From contig NZ_JAPEPT010000002.1 in assembly GCF_026339995.1 (NCBI RefSeq), positions 168,501 through 232,500 on the forward strand: a stretch of 64,000 bases of DNA. Reading direction: 5' to 3'. Position 1 is the stretch's first letter; each line of letters starts with the position of its first letter. The DNA is from Streptomyces sp. NBC_01481 (lineage in GTDB: Bacteria; Actinomycetota; Actinomycetes; Streptomycetales; Streptomycetaceae). Position numbers and translations under genes: made by a program. This document shows positions 45,969-54,741 of the stretch, piece by piece. The notes beneath the pieces were generated by a model. That model was given only the letters and a program-made list of their open reading frames with translations. It was not told the DNA's origin and did not search any database.

Positions 45969-46924
45969 AGTGCTCGCTCCCCCATAAGACCGGCCGCACC
46001 CTTGGCGAGCATCTCGGACGCGAGTTCGCGACCGAGCGCGATGGCGTCGCCGTGCGACGTGGGTACGGGACCGGTGGTGGACAGCTGCACCAGCGTGGAA
46101 CCGTCGGTCGTGCCGACGACGCCGCGCAGGCGCATTTCGGTGACAACCTGTCCGTCGGCCAGCAGGTCGGCCAGCGCACCCACAGGTGCGGAGCAGCCGG
46201 CCTCCAGGGCGGCGAGCAGGGAACGCTCGGCGGTCACGGCGGCCCGGGTGTGCGGGTCGTCGAGCTCGGCGAGCGCGGCGGCGAGGTCCGCGTTGACCGC
46301 GGCACACTCGATCGCCAGTGCCCCCTGGCCGGGGGCGGGCAGGACGAAGTCGACCGACAGGAAGTCGGTGACCTCGTCGATCCTGCCGAGGCGGCTGAGC
46401 CCGGCCGCGGCAAGCACCACGGCGTCCAGCTCTCCGCTGTGTACGTATCCGATCCGGGTGTCGACGTTGCCGCGGATCGGCACGGTCTCGATGCTCAGGC
46501 CGTGCGCGCGTGCGTACGCGTTGAGCTGCGCCATGCGGCGCGGCGAACCCGTTCCGATCCGGGAGCCGTTCGGCAGCCGGTCGAAGGTCAGCCCGTCGCG
46601 GGCCACCAGCGCGTCCCGCGGGTCCTCGCGCGGCGGCACGGCCGCCAGCGTCAGGTCCTCGGGCTGCGCGGTGGGCAGGTCCTTCAGGGAGTGGACGGCG
46701 AAGTCGACGTCACCCCGCAGCAGGGCGTCCCGCAGGGCGGTGACGAAGACCCCCGTACCGCCGATCTGCGCGAGACTCTCACGGGAGGTGTCTCCGTACG
46801 TGGTGATCTCGACGAGCTCGACGGCACGGCCGGTCAACTGGCGCACCGCCTGAGCCACTTGCCCGGACTGAGCCATGGCCAGCTTGCTGCGCCTGGTCCC
46901 GAGCCTCAAGGCCCTCTCGGTCAT
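45965..46924 (-). CDS. hemC: Hydroxymethylbilane synthase (porphobilinogen deaminase)
   Basis: A 319-aa protein from ATG 46924. It polymerises four porphobilinogens into hydroxymethylbilane. LRLGTRRSKLAMAQSGQV, DFAVHSLKDLPT, RIGTGSPRRMAQL, VPIRGNVDTR and the cofactor-binding Cys in LEAGCSAPVG are all present. Its ATG overlaps the hemA stop (ATGA) and its stop overlaps the hemD start, so the operon is tightly coupled. Confidence 0.97.
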   Translation of the reverse strand: MTERALRLGTRRSKLAMAQSGQVAQAVRQLTGRAVELVEITTYGDTSRESLAQIGGTGVFVTALRDALLRGDVDFAVHSLKDLPTAQPEDLTLAAVPPREDPRDALVARDGLTFDRLPNGSRIGTGSPRRMAQLNAYARAHGLSIETVPIRGNVDTRIGYVHSGELDAVVLAAAGLSRLGRIDEVTDFLSVDFVLPAPGQGALAIECAAVNADLAAALAELDDPHTRAAVTAERSLLAALEAGCSAPVGALADLLADGQVVTEMRLRGVVGTTDGSTLVQLSTTGPVPTSHGDAIALGRELASEMLAKGAAGLMGERAL

Positions 46925-48657
46925 ACTCGCCCTCGATTCGGGTCATTCATGTCGGCCCGGCTGACGGATGCGACCGTCTCCGGGTCGAGGTCGAAGAGTG
47001 TCCGCAGCGCGTCCGCGTACCCGGCGCCGCCGGGCTCGCTGGCCAGCTGCTTGACCCGCACGGTGGGCGCGTGCAGGAGCTTGTCGACGACGCGGCGCAC
47101 GGTCTGGTTGATCTCGGCGCGCTGCTTCTCGTCGAGACCGGTCAACCGGCCCTCCAGGCGCGCCATCTCACCGGCGACCACATCGGCGGCCATCGTGCGC
47201 AGGGCGATGACGGTCGGGGTGATGTGCGCGGCGCGCTGGGCCGCGCCGAAGGCGGCGACCTCGTCGGAGACGATGCGCCGCACCTGGTCCACGTCGGCGG
47301 CCATGGGGGCGTCGGCGGAGGCCTCGGCGAGCGACTCGATGTCGACGAGCCGCACACCGGCGAGGCGGTGGACGGCGCCGTCGATGTCCCGCGGCATGGC
47401 GAGATCGAGCAGCGCGATCCGTACGTCGCCATTGGCCCGCGTCGTCCGGGTGCCGGATGCGGTGCGGATGGTCCGTCCCGCGTTGTCGACCCAGGCCGCG
47501 TGCTGCGCAGCTTCGTCGGCGTGCCGGTCGTTCAGCCCCACCGGGCAAGCATCGGCGAGCTCGCTGTCGGCACGCCCTTCGGGCGTGTCCTCAATCGCCG
47601 GACGGGCTGAATATTCCAGCCCCGCCGGGTCCGGGGCGGAGCCCCGGCCGGAGAGCGTCGCGTCCGTACCGGTGTTACTCACACCCGTGTCGCCGAACGA
47701 CGTGCCCGCAACTGACTTGTCGGCCACGCGGCCGTCCCGTGCCGCCGCCGCGGCAAGGCGCGCCACCAGGCTGCCGTCCGGCGCGCGCAGGCTGTCGCCC
47801 GCACCCGCGTCCGGAGCGGAGGGCGCCACCGCGAGGGCCGCCGCGATCGACTCGGCCGTCAGGACAAGACCCGTCGCGCCGGTGCAGGACACCACGGCGT
47901 CGGCACGTGTCAGCTCATCGGCGAGGCCGTCCATCGTGACCGCGCGCGCCGTCACCCCGCCGGGCTCGCCCAGCGCCGCGGCCAGTCGCTCCGCACGATC
48001 CAGCGTCCGGTTGGCGATGACCAGTTCACGTACGCGCAGGCGCGCGAGCGTCGTCGCGGCGAGCGAGGACATCGAGCCGGCGCCGATCACCAGCACCCGC
48101 TTGTCCGCGGCCCACTCCTCGACGTCCGCGCCGTCCGCGAGCTGCTCCAGTCCGAAGGTGACGAGCGACTGCCCGGCCCGGTCGATCCCGGTCTCGCTGT
48201 GCGCGCGCTTGCCGACGCGCAGCGACTGCTGGAAGAGGTCGTTGATCAGGCGGCCCGCGGTGTGCAGCTCCTGCCCGAGCGCGAGGGCGTCCTTGATCTG
48301 CCCGAGGATCTGGCCCTCGCCGACGACCATGGAGTCCAGGCCGCAGGCCACCGAGAAGAGGTGGTGGACGGCCCGGTCCTCGTAGTGCACGTAGAGATAA
48401 GGAGTGAGCTCCTCGAGCCCGACGCCGCTGTGCTGCGCGAGCAGCGTGGACAGCTCGGCGACGCCCGCGTGGAACTTGTCCACGTCCGCGTACAGCTCGA
48501 TGCGGTTGCAGGTGGCCAGCACCGCCGCCTCGGTGGCGGGCTCCGCGGCCAGCGTGTCCTGGAGCAGCTTGATCTGCGCGTCCGCGGACAGCGAGGCCCG
48601 CTCCAGCACGCTCACCGGCGCACTGCGGTGGCTCAGTCCGACGACCAGAAGACTCAT
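46921..48657 (-). CDS. hemA: Glutamyl-tRNA reductase (main, Rex-operon copy)
   Basis: A 578-aa protein from ATG 48657. It reduces glutamyl-tRNA to glutamate-1-semialdehyde, the first committed step. Catalytic Cys in LATCNRIELYADVDK near residue 50, NADPH loop VLVIGAGSMSSLAATTL, C-terminal dimerisation helices ending LHAPTVRVKQLASEPGG. Compared with the second copy (474 aa) it has about 100 extra residues between the nucleotide-binding and dimerisation domains; part of that insert (about residues 336-357) is encoded by a dispersed intergenic repeat. Coupled by 4-nt overlaps to rex and hemC. Confidence 0.96.
   Translation of the reverse strand: MSLLVVGLSHRSAPVSVLERASLSADAQIKLLQDTLAAEPATEAAVLATCNRIELYADVDKFHAGVAELSTLLAQHSGVGLEELTPYLYVHYEDRAVHHLFSVACGLDSMVVGEGQILGQIKDALALGQELHTAGRLINDLFQQSLRVGKRAHSETGIDRAGQSLVTFGLEQLADGADVEEWAADKRVLVIGAGSMSSLAATTLARLRVRELVIANRTLDRAERLAAALGEPGGVTARAVTMDGLADELTRADAVVSCTGATGLVLTAESIAAALAVAPSAPDAGAGDSLRAPDGSLVARLAAAAARDGRVADKSVAGTSFGDTGVSNTGTDATLSGRGSAPDPAGLEYSARPAIEDTPEGRADSELADACPVGLNDRHADEAAQHAAWVDNAGRTIRTASGTRTTRANGDVRIALLDLAMPRDIDGAVHRLAGVRLVDIESLAEASADAPMAADVDQVRRIVSDEVAAFGAAQRAAHITPTVIALRTMAADVVAGEMARLEGRLTGLDEKQRAEINQTVRRVVDKLLHAPTVRVKQLASEPGGAGYADALRTLFDLDPETVASVSRADMNDPNRGRV
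47587..47650. repeat. Copy of dispersed intergenic repeat inside hemA
   Basis: GTCCTCAATCGCCGGACGGG then AATATTCCAGCCCCGCCGG and GGGGCGGAGCCCCGG. The first part matches the intergenic core (as at 44150 and 29912) at all but one base. It is read in frame on the minus strand as SARPAIEDTPEG within the HemA insert. Confidence 0.85.
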
Positions 48658-49382
48658 GCCGGCATCACGGCGGGCATGTCCCCGTCCGGTCCCTTCCGGC
48701 CTGCCGCGGCCTCGGCCTCCTCGCCGGCCTTCCGCTGCTCGTGGAAGGCGAGGATCTGCAGCTCGATCGAGAGGTCGACCTTGCGCACATCGACGCCGTC
48801 GGGCACGGAGAGGACGGTGGGGGCGAAGTTGAGGATGGAGGTGACACCGGCGGCGATCAGGCGCTCGCACACCTGCTGCGCGGCACCGGCGGGCGTCGAG
48901 ATGACGCCGATGGACACCCCGTTGTCGCTGATGATCTTCTCGAGTTCGTCGGTGTGCTGGACCGGAATCCCGGCGACGGGCTTTCCGGCCATGGTGGCGT
49001 CGGCGTCGATGAGCGCGGCGACCCGGAAGCCACGGGAGGCGAACCCGCCGTAGTTGGCGAGCGCGGCGCCGAGGTTACCGATGCCGACGATGACAACCGG
49101 CCAGTCCTGTGTGAGGCCGAGCTCACGGGAGATCTGGTAGACGAGGTACTCCACGTCGTAGCCGACGCCCCGCGTCCCGTAGGAGCCGAGGTAGGAGAAG
49201 TCCTTGCGCAGCTTCGCGGAGTTGACCCCGGCGGCGGCCGCGAGCTCTTCGGAGGAGACCGTGGGTACGGACCGCTCGGACAGCGCGGTCAGTGCGCGAA
49301 GGTACAGCGGAAGACGGGCGACGGTGGCCTCGGGGATTCCTCGGCTACGGGTCGCCGGTCGGTGATTTCGGCCAGTTGCCAC
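48654..49382 (-). CDS. rex: Redox-sensing transcriptional repressor Rex
   Basis: A 242-aa protein from GTG 49382 with GGAG 6 nt upstream; MATGRNHRPATRSRGIPEA agrees with the Streptomyces Rex start. Winged helix at about residues 20-80 (ALSERSVPTVSSEELAAAAGV, AKLRKDFSYLGSYGTRG), Rossmann NAD(H)-binding domain from about 90 (VVIVGIGNLGAALANYGGF). High NADH/NAD+ releases it from DNA. It heads the hemACD operon and has its operator 75 bp upstream of the start. Confidence 0.97.
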   Translation of the reverse strand: MATGRNHRPATRSRGIPEATVARLPLYLRALTALSERSVPTVSSEELAAAAGVNSAKLRKDFSYLGSYGTRGVGYDVEYLVYQISRELGLTQDWPVVIVGIGNLGAALANYGGFASRGFRVAALIDADATMAGKPVAGIPVQHTDELEKIISDNGVSIGVISTPAGAAQQVCERLIAAGVTSILNFAPTVLSVPDGVDVRKVDLSIELQILAFHEQRKAGEEAEAAAGRKGPDGDMPAVMPA

Positions 49383-49713
49383 GGTGCTCCTGCGGGATGA
49401 GCGAGGCTGCAGGCGGCCAGACGTCCAAGGACCGCCCCGTCGAATGCAGGCTATGTCTTTGTGAACGCGTGCACAAAGATGGTGTCCGTTTTGTCCGCGC
49501 AAAGTGACCGGGGTCACGCAATCCGGCCACACGATCCTGGAACCGTGAACCGCATCGGTCCGTTGAAGAGCCGAAGGGGGCAAAGCCGTACACACTCCTC
49601 ACGATGACGCCCCCGAGACCGCTCTACTGTGCCCTGTCCGTGTCGCGTCCGGATAGAGCCGGACCCGCCGGAAAAACCCAGCAGAACGTGCACGGTGGTC
49701 ACGAACCTTCCGG
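49383..49713. other. rex promoter region
   Basis: The 331 bp between rex and the glutaredoxin-like gene, both leftward. It contains the Rex operator at 49457-49478 and GTGACCGGGGTCAC, a short palindrome at about 49505-49518. No gene of convincing quality was found here. Confidence 0.6.
49457..49478. promoter_or_regulatory. Rex operator (ROP)
   Basis: TTGTGAACGCGTGCACAA is a near-perfect palindrome matching the ROP consensus TGTGAAC-N-GTTCACA with one mismatched half-site base. In Streptomyces coelicolor Rex binds such a site upstream of its own rex-hemACD operon, making haem synthesis rise when respiration is limited. Confidence 0.9.
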
Positions 49714-49989
49714 TCAGGCCCCCAGCGCGCGGCGAAGCCGTCCGGCATCCACGCGCCAGAAGGTGTGCTGCTCCCCGTCGACCAGGACGACCGGAATCTG
49801 CTCCCAGTAGGCACGGTGCAGCGCTTCGTCCTGAGTGATGTCCTTCTCCTCGAAAGACGCACCCGTCTCGGCGCACACCTCCTCGATCACCGACCGCGCG
49901 TCGTCACACAGATGACACCCCGGCTTCCCGATCAGCGTCACCACGCGCTCGCCGGCCTTCTTCTTCGTACGCCGCAACACAGGACTCAT
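49714..49989 (-). CDS. Glutaredoxin-like protein
   Basis: A 91-aa protein from ATG 49989. VVTLIGKPGCHLCDDARSVI gives a CxxC redox motif (GCHLC), then PVVLVDGEQHTFWRVD is the cis-Pro strand (IPVVLVDG). It matches the DUF836/glutaredoxin-like family. It lies upstream of rex on the same strand but is separated by 331 bp with the rex promoter. Confidence 0.85.
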   Translation of the reverse strand: MSPVLRRTKKKAGERVVTLIGKPGCHLCDDARSVIEEVCAETGASFEEKDITQDEALHRAYWEQIPVVLVDGEQHTFWRVDAGRLRRALGA

Positions 49990-50135
49990 GCAGCCATTCT
50001 CCGCCCGCCCGCGCGCGTTGCGTCCCCCATGCCCCGCATGACGAATCGCCGGTTTAACAGGCAGGTCGCAGAGAGTTCACGCCATGGCATCCCGGCGTGT
50101 CGGGAAGTACCGAACAGACTGGCTATGCTCACGAC

Positions 50136-51083
50136 ATGGCCGCACTGGGATGGCTCACCCCCCGTAGGCGCTCCGCCACAGCACGGAGCGTGCTCGCAGG
50201 CGAGGCAGCAGCCGAGGCAGCGCGCAAGTCGTCACAGCAGTTCGAGGCACTCGACGCGCTCGAAGCGAAGGACGGCACTGCCACGGCCGAACCGGAATTC
50301 CCCGTCACGGGGGACGACCGGGCAGCCGCCTTCTTCGACCTCGACAACACCGTGATGCAGGGCGCCGCGATCTTCCACTTCGGCCGCGGCCTGTACAAGC
50401 GGAAGTTCTTCCAGCGCCGTGAACTCGCCCGTTTCGCCTGGCAGCAGACCTGGTTCCGCCTCGCCGGCGTCGAGGACCCGGACCATATGCAGGACGTCCG
50501 CGAGTCCGCCCTGTCCATCGTCAAGGGCCACCGCGTCTCCGAGCTGATGTCGATCGGCGAGGAGATCTACGACGAGTACATGGCCGACCGCATCTGGCCG
50601 GGCACCCGTGCACTCGCCCAGGCGCACCTCGACGCCGGCCAGAAGGTCTGGCTGGTGACCGCGGCCCCTGTGGAGACCGCGACGATCATCGCCCGCCGCC
50701 TCGGCCTGACCGGCGCGCTCGGCACCGTCGCCGAGTCCGTCGAGGGCGTGTACACCGGCAGGCTGGTCGGCGAACCGCTGCACGGACCCGCCAAGGCAGA
50801 GGCAGTACGGGCGCTGGCCCACGCCGAGGGCCTGGACCTGACCCGCTGCGCGGCGTACAGCGACTCGCACAACGACATCCCCATGCTGTCGCTGGTGGGA
50901 CATCCGTACGCCATCAACCCGGACACCAAGCTCCGCAAGCACGCGCGCGCCCGCGAGTGGCGGCTGCGCGACTACCGGACGGGCCGCAAGGCGGCCAAGG
51001 TGGGCATTCCGGCCGCCGCCGGCGTGGGCGCCATCGCGGGCGGAACCGCCGCAGCGGTCGCCCTGCACCGCCGCCGCCGCTGA
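50136..51083 (+). CDS. HAD-IB family phosphatase
   Basis: A 315-aa protein from ATG 50136. HAD motifs: AAFFDLDNTVMQG (DxDxT-type nucleophile, about residue 67), VTAAP (motif II), and AYSDSHNDIPML (motif III). It is closest to SerB-like proteins that dephosphorylate small phosphomonoesters such as phosphoserine or lysophosphatidate. The C-terminus ends in a helix and KKVGIP...RRRR-like basic tail with GVGAIAGGTAAAVAL, possibly membrane-associated. Confidence 0.88.
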   Translation: MAALGWLTPRRRSATARSVLAGEAAAEAARKSSQQFEALDALEAKDGTATAEPEFPVTGDDRAAAFFDLDNTVMQGAAIFHFGRGLYKRKFFQRRELARFAWQQTWFRLAGVEDPDHMQDVRESALSIVKGHRVSELMSIGEEIYDEYMADRIWPGTRALAQAHLDAGQKVWLVTAAPVETATIIARRLGLTGALGTVAESVEGVYTGRLVGEPLHGPAKAEAVRALAHAEGLDLTRCAAYSDSHNDIPMLSLVGHPYAINPDTKLRKHARAREWRLRDYRTGRKAAKVGIPAAAGVGAIAGGTAAAVALHRRRR

Positions 51084-51432
51084 CGCACACCTGCCCGGTT
51101 TCCAGGCGGACACGGGCGGCGCGCCCCCTGCCATTCCAGGGGCCTTGCCCCGGCGCGCCCCCGGCCAGTCCTGTTGCCGCGGCGCGGGCGCAATCCACCG
51201 CCCGACCGGACAGATCGCGACGCAATTCGATCAACAAGCGTTCACAATCTGCTACTTGATACGTCGCCGAGACGTAACGGAAGCGACGGAAACGGCGATT
51301 TGAGCAACTGGGTGTAGCACTGCCTGTACGAAGCGTTATTCTCCTCAGACGCATGACGGACCACCACCAGTCCCCACGACGGGTGAACGGTCCCGCACTG
51401 CACGTGATGGAAGCTCTGCCTCTGGGAGTCCC
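51084..51432. other. bldN upstream region
   Basis: The 349 bp between the HAD gene and bldN. It contains TACGTCGCCGAGACGTA at 51260-51276, an inverted repeat with a 5-nt spacer, and an AT-rich GCGTTATTCT stretch near 51333-51342 that could be a promoter element. bldN is controlled by BldD in S. coelicolor; whether this palindrome is that site is not known. Confidence 0.5.
51260..51276. promoter_or_regulatory. Candidate operator upstream of bldN
   Basis: TACGTC and GACGTA arms around GCCGA, centred about 165 bp before the bldN start. Symmetry and location fit a regulator site, but the cognate protein is not identified. Confidence 0.4.
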
Positions 51433-52224
51433 GTGTACCCACATGTCGGGGTTGACGCCTCGGGCCTGGCTACGCTGCGCGCAGCGGTCCTCGACCACTT
51501 GCGCGGCTTCGTCCCCACCGCGTACGCCGTCCCCGCATTCGCCATGCCCCGCCTTGCCGTAAGCGGCCCCGCCGCCCCCTGCTACGCCCTGGCCGACGGC
51601 CGCGCGGCGGTTGGCAGACGGGGCAGGGGCGGCTCCGGTGCCCCGACCACCGCCCGCCGTCCGAGTGCCGACAGTGACAGCGCACGCATGATGGAACTGG
51701 TCGAGCGCGCCCAGGCGGGCGAGGCCGAGGCCTTCGGCCGTCTCTACGACCAGTACAGCGACACCGTCTACCGCTACATCTACTACCGGGTCGGCGGTAA
51801 GGCGACGGCGGAGGACCTCACCAGCGAGACCTTCCTGCGCGCCCTGCGCCGTATCTCCACCTTCACCTGGCAGGGCCGGGACTTCGGTGCCTGGCTGGTC
51901 ACCATCGCCCGCAACCTGGTGGCCGACCACTTCAAGTCCAGCCGCTTCCGGCTGGAGGTCACCACCGGCGAAATGCTCGACGCCAACGAGGTCGAGCGCA
52001 GCCCCGAGGACTCCGTCCTGGAGTCCCTTTCGAATGCCGCACTGCTGGAAGCCGTCCGCAAGCTCAACCCCCAGCAGCAGGAGTGCGTCACTCTGCGCTT
52101 CCTGCAGGGCCTCTCGGTCGCCGAGACGGCCAGGGTCATGGGCAAGAACGAGGGTGCGATCAAGACCCTCCAGTACCGCGCGGTGCGCACCCTTGCCCGG
52201 CTCCTTCCCGACGACGCCCGCTGA
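51433..52224 (+). CDS. bldN: Developmental RNA polymerase sigma factor BldN (pro-form)
   Basis: A 263-aa sigma-70 group protein from GTG 51433 (GGGAG upstream). Residues 1 to about 86 (MYPHVGVDASGLATLRAAVL...) are the N-terminal extension known to be cleaved from pro-BldN. Region 2 is AFGRLYDQYSDTVYRYIYYR and TAEDLTSETFLRALRRI; region 4 is LNPQQQECVTLRFLQGLSVAETARVMGKNEGAIKTLQYRA. BldN directs aerial-mycelium genes such as chaplins and rodlins. rsbN, its anti-sigma partner, follows. Confidence 0.96.
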   Translation: MYPHVGVDASGLATLRAAVLDHLRGFVPTAYAVPAFAMPRLAVSGPAAPCYALADGRAAVGRRGRGGSGAPTTARRPSADSDSARMMELVERAQAGEAEAFGRLYDQYSDTVYRYIYYRVGGKATAEDLTSETFLRALRRISTFTWQGRDFGAWLVTIARNLVADHFKSSRFRLEVTTGEMLDANEVERSPEDSVLESLSNAALLEAVRKLNPQQQECVTLRFLQGLSVAETARVMGKNEGAIKTLQYRAVRTLARLLPDDAR

Positions 52225-52444
52225 CCCGACCCCAACTCACAATCGGTGACGCCTCGATGACGCACTGGTCCGATCATCTTTCGCGCGTAACCCAAGTGCC
52301 GCGACGCTCGTTGTGCGGGATGCAGGCTCCCTGTGGTCACGCCATGCCCACAGCCACTCACTCGATCGTGTGGATGTGCTCAAGGCGTGCAACCCTCCAG
52401 ACCCCCAGGGGAGTCGATCGTCATGACGAGAGGAGGTGCCGCCA

Positions 52445-53617
52445 GTGATCGCGAACGTATCGGCGCACCGGCGGGCGAGCGCCTTCGCCCAGGCCTTGGA
52501 AGATCAGGCGGCCGGACAGCCCGAAGAATCGGTCGAACCGACCGAGCCCGGACGGCTGTTGGCTCTGGCGAACGGTCTCGGCGAGCTGCCGAAACCGGAG
52601 ATGGATCCCGAGGTCAAAGTGGTGCAGCGAGCACAGCTCGTGGCCGCCATGGAAGAGATGTTCGCCTCGGCAGGTGCGTCCCCGGGCTCCGCGGTGCCCG
52701 GGCAGCGGACCGGCCGGGGCGCCCATCGCGCCTCCCCACTCCGGAAATTGCGACCACGCTCCCGCTGGTCGAAGGGCCTCGCGGCCGGCGGCTTGACCGT
52801 CGGAGTCGCCGCGGGAGCCTTCAGCGGGGTGGCCGCAGCCAGTTCCGACGCGCTGCCCGGTGACTCGCTCTACGGGCTGAAGCGTGGCATGGAAGATTTC
52901 AAGCTCGGGCTGGCGGACGACGACTCCGACCGCGGCGAGCTCTACCTCGACCAGGCGTCCACCCGCCTGAGCGAGGCCCGGCGCCTGATGGAGCGGGACC
53001 GCGCGGGCGCCATGGACCACGAATCACTGGGCGAGGTCCGCCGCGCGCTCAACGGCATGCGGCACGACGTGAGCGAGGGCCACCGCCTGCTGCACGCGGA
53101 GTACGCACGGGACGGCTCGCTCGGCCCGATGGCGACGCTCAATTCGTTCGCCAGGTCCCACCGCGACACGTGGAACGGTCTGCGCGACCGGCTGCCCGCT
53201 CAGCTGGCCGACGTCGGCGACGAGGTGAACTCCGCCTTCGACGCCATAGACCAGGAGGTCGGCCCGCTGGAGTCGCTGCTGCCCCGGGCCCCGGAGAAGG
53301 GCCGCGGCTCCCAGCCGTCCGGCTCCACGCAGGACTCCGGACGCACCACGGGCCCTGGTCGTACGTCACCGGCCTCACCCGGCGAGGACGACAGCCCGCC
53401 GGGAGACAGCGGCAAACTCAACCCGTCGGGCTCGACCACCACGGCGGACGAGGGCCTCCTGGGCGGCAACACGGGCGGCCTGTTCGAGCCCCCGGCGACC
53501 GGCACATCGCCGGCCCCGTCCGGCGACATCTCGACGATGCCGCAGCCGGATGTAACGATCCCGCCGCTGCTGCCGGGGATCCTGCCGGGTCTCGGCTTCG
53601 AGAGCGACGACGAATAG
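52445..53617 (+). CDS. rsbN: Anti-sigma factor RsbN (DUF5667)
   Basis: A 390-aa protein. GTG 52445 (MIANVSAHRRASAFAQAL) is chosen because AGGAGG ends 8 nt upstream; GTG 52436 is a longer alternative. The N-terminal cytoplasmic part (about 1-105) should hold BldN; one TM at about 110-132 (GLAAGGLTVGVAAGAFSG). The extracellular DUF5667 (about 139-230, DALPGDSLYGLKRGMEDFKL, LDQASTRLSEARRLM) is followed by a long Ser/Pro/Gly linker. It is the membrane anti-sigma of bldN. Confidence 0.93.
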   Translation: MIANVSAHRRASAFAQALEDQAAGQPEESVEPTEPGRLLALANGLGELPKPEMDPEVKVVQRAQLVAAMEEMFASAGASPGSAVPGQRTGRGAHRASPLRKLRPRSRWSKGLAAGGLTVGVAAGAFSGVAAASSDALPGDSLYGLKRGMEDFKLGLADDDSDRGELYLDQASTRLSEARRLMERDRAGAMDHESLGEVRRALNGMRHDVSEGHRLLHAEYARDGSLGPMATLNSFARSHRDTWNGLRDRLPAQLADVGDEVNSAFDAIDQEVGPLESLLPRAPEKGRGSQPSGSTQDSGRTTGPGRTSPASPGEDDSPPGDSGKLNPSGSTTTADEGLLGGNTGGLFEPPATGTSPAPSGDISTMPQPDVTIPPLLPGILPGLGFESDDE

Positions 53618-53629
53618 CGGTACTGGCTC

Positions 53630-53665
53630 TACGTGGCAGGGAGGGGAAGCCCTCCCTGCCACGTA
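53630..53665. terminator. Perfect 16-bp hairpin after rsbN
   Basis: TACGTGGCAGGGAGGG and its reverse complement around GAAG, in the convergent gap between rsbN and the acyltransferase (2 bp from the latter's stop). A strong bidirectional terminator. Confidence 0.8.
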
Positions 53666-53667
53666 CG

Positions 53668-54726
53668 TCAGAAGAACACGGACCGGCGCTGCACCAGCAG
53701 CTTGTACAGCGTGTGCTGGATCTGCTCCCGGACCTGGTCCGTCAGGTTGAACATCAGCATCGGATCCTCCGCGGCCTCCGGCGGGTACCCGTCCGTCGGA
53801 ATCGGCTCGCCGAACTGAATCGTCCATTTCGTCGGCAGCGGCACCGCACCCAGCGGCCCCAGCCACGGAAACGTCGGCGTGATCGGGAAGTAAGGGAACC
53901 CCAGCAGCCGCGCCAGAGTCTTCGCGTTGCCGAGCATCGGGTAGATCTCCTCGGCCCCGACGATCGAGCACGGCACGATCGGCGCCCCGGCCCGCAGCGC
54001 CGTCGACACGAACCCGCCGCGCCCGAACCGCTGAAGCTTGTAGCGGTCGCTGAACGGCTTCCCGATGCCCTTGAAGCCCTCCGGCATCACCCCGACGACC
54101 TCGCCGCGCTGCAGCAGCCGCTCGGCGTCCTCCGAGCAGGCCAGCGTGTGCCCGGCCTTGCGGGCCAGTTCGTTGACCACGGGCAGCATGAAGACCAGGT
54201 CCGCGGCGAGCAGCCGCAGATGCCGGTTCGCCGGGTGGTTGTCGTGGACGGCGACCTGCATCATCAGCCCGTCCAGCGGAAGCGTCCCGGAGTGGTTGGC
54301 CACCACCAGCGCCCCGCCGTCGGACGGGATGTTCTCGATGCCCTTCACCTCGACCCGGAAGTACTTCTCGTACAGCGGCCGGACCATCGACATCAGGACC
54401 TGGTCGGTGAGCTCCTTGTCGTAACCGAACTCGTCGACCTCGTAGTCACCGGTGATCCGCCGGCGCAGAAACGCCAGCCCGCCCGCGATACGCCGCTCCC
54501 AGCCGCCGTCGTCGCCCGCCGGCTGCGGGAGCGCCCCGGGCTCCTCGCCGGGCGTCTCGGAAGCCCTCAGCACCCCCTGATGCCCCGGCAGGGGGCTGAC
54601 CGGAACCTCGTGTACCGCCGCGGGCTCGGCCTTCCGGCGGCCCCCCGCAGGGCGTCGCCGCGCCGCACGCTGAGCGCCGGCGCGCGAACGGTCGTCGTCG
54701 AACGGAATGACCTTGGCGTCCGCCAT
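53668..54726 (-). CDS. Lysophospholipid acyltransferase family protein
   Basis: A 352-aa protein from ATG 54726. Residues about 1-100 are a Pro/Arg-rich extension. The acyltransferase core has ALVVANHSGTLPLDGLMMQ (His...Asp pair of the family, with longer spacing than HX4D), GVMPEGFKGIGKPFSDRYKLQRFGRGGF and VPCSIVGAEEIYPML. The C-terminal part ends PIPTDGY. Such enzymes esterify glycerol- or acylglycerol lipids. The gene follows the epimerase gene by 15 bp and they likely form one operon. Confidence 0.88.
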   Translation of the reverse strand: MADAKVIPFDDDRSRAGAQRAARRRPAGGRRKAEPAAVHEVPVSPLPGHQGVLRASETPGEEPGALPQPAGDDGGWERRIAGGLAFLRRRITGDYEVDEFGYDKELTDQVLMSMVRPLYEKYFRVEVKGIENIPSDGGALVVANHSGTLPLDGLMMQVAVHDNHPANRHLRLLAADLVFMLPVVNELARKAGHTLACSEDAERLLQRGEVVGVMPEGFKGIGKPFSDRYKLQRFGRGGFVSTALRAGAPIVPCSIVGAEEIYPMLGNAKTLARLLGFPYFPITPTFPWLGPLGAVPLPTKWTIQFGEPIPTDGYPPEAAEDPMLMFNLTDQVREQIQHTLYKLLVQRRSVFF

Positions 54727-54741
54727 CGTTGGCTGCGCTCC

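Noticed and set aside
45920..48385. A rightward 821-residue open frame opposite hemA/hemC
   Set aside because: Shadow of the genes on the other strand; Arg/Ser/Thr/Ala-rich with no ribosome binding site.
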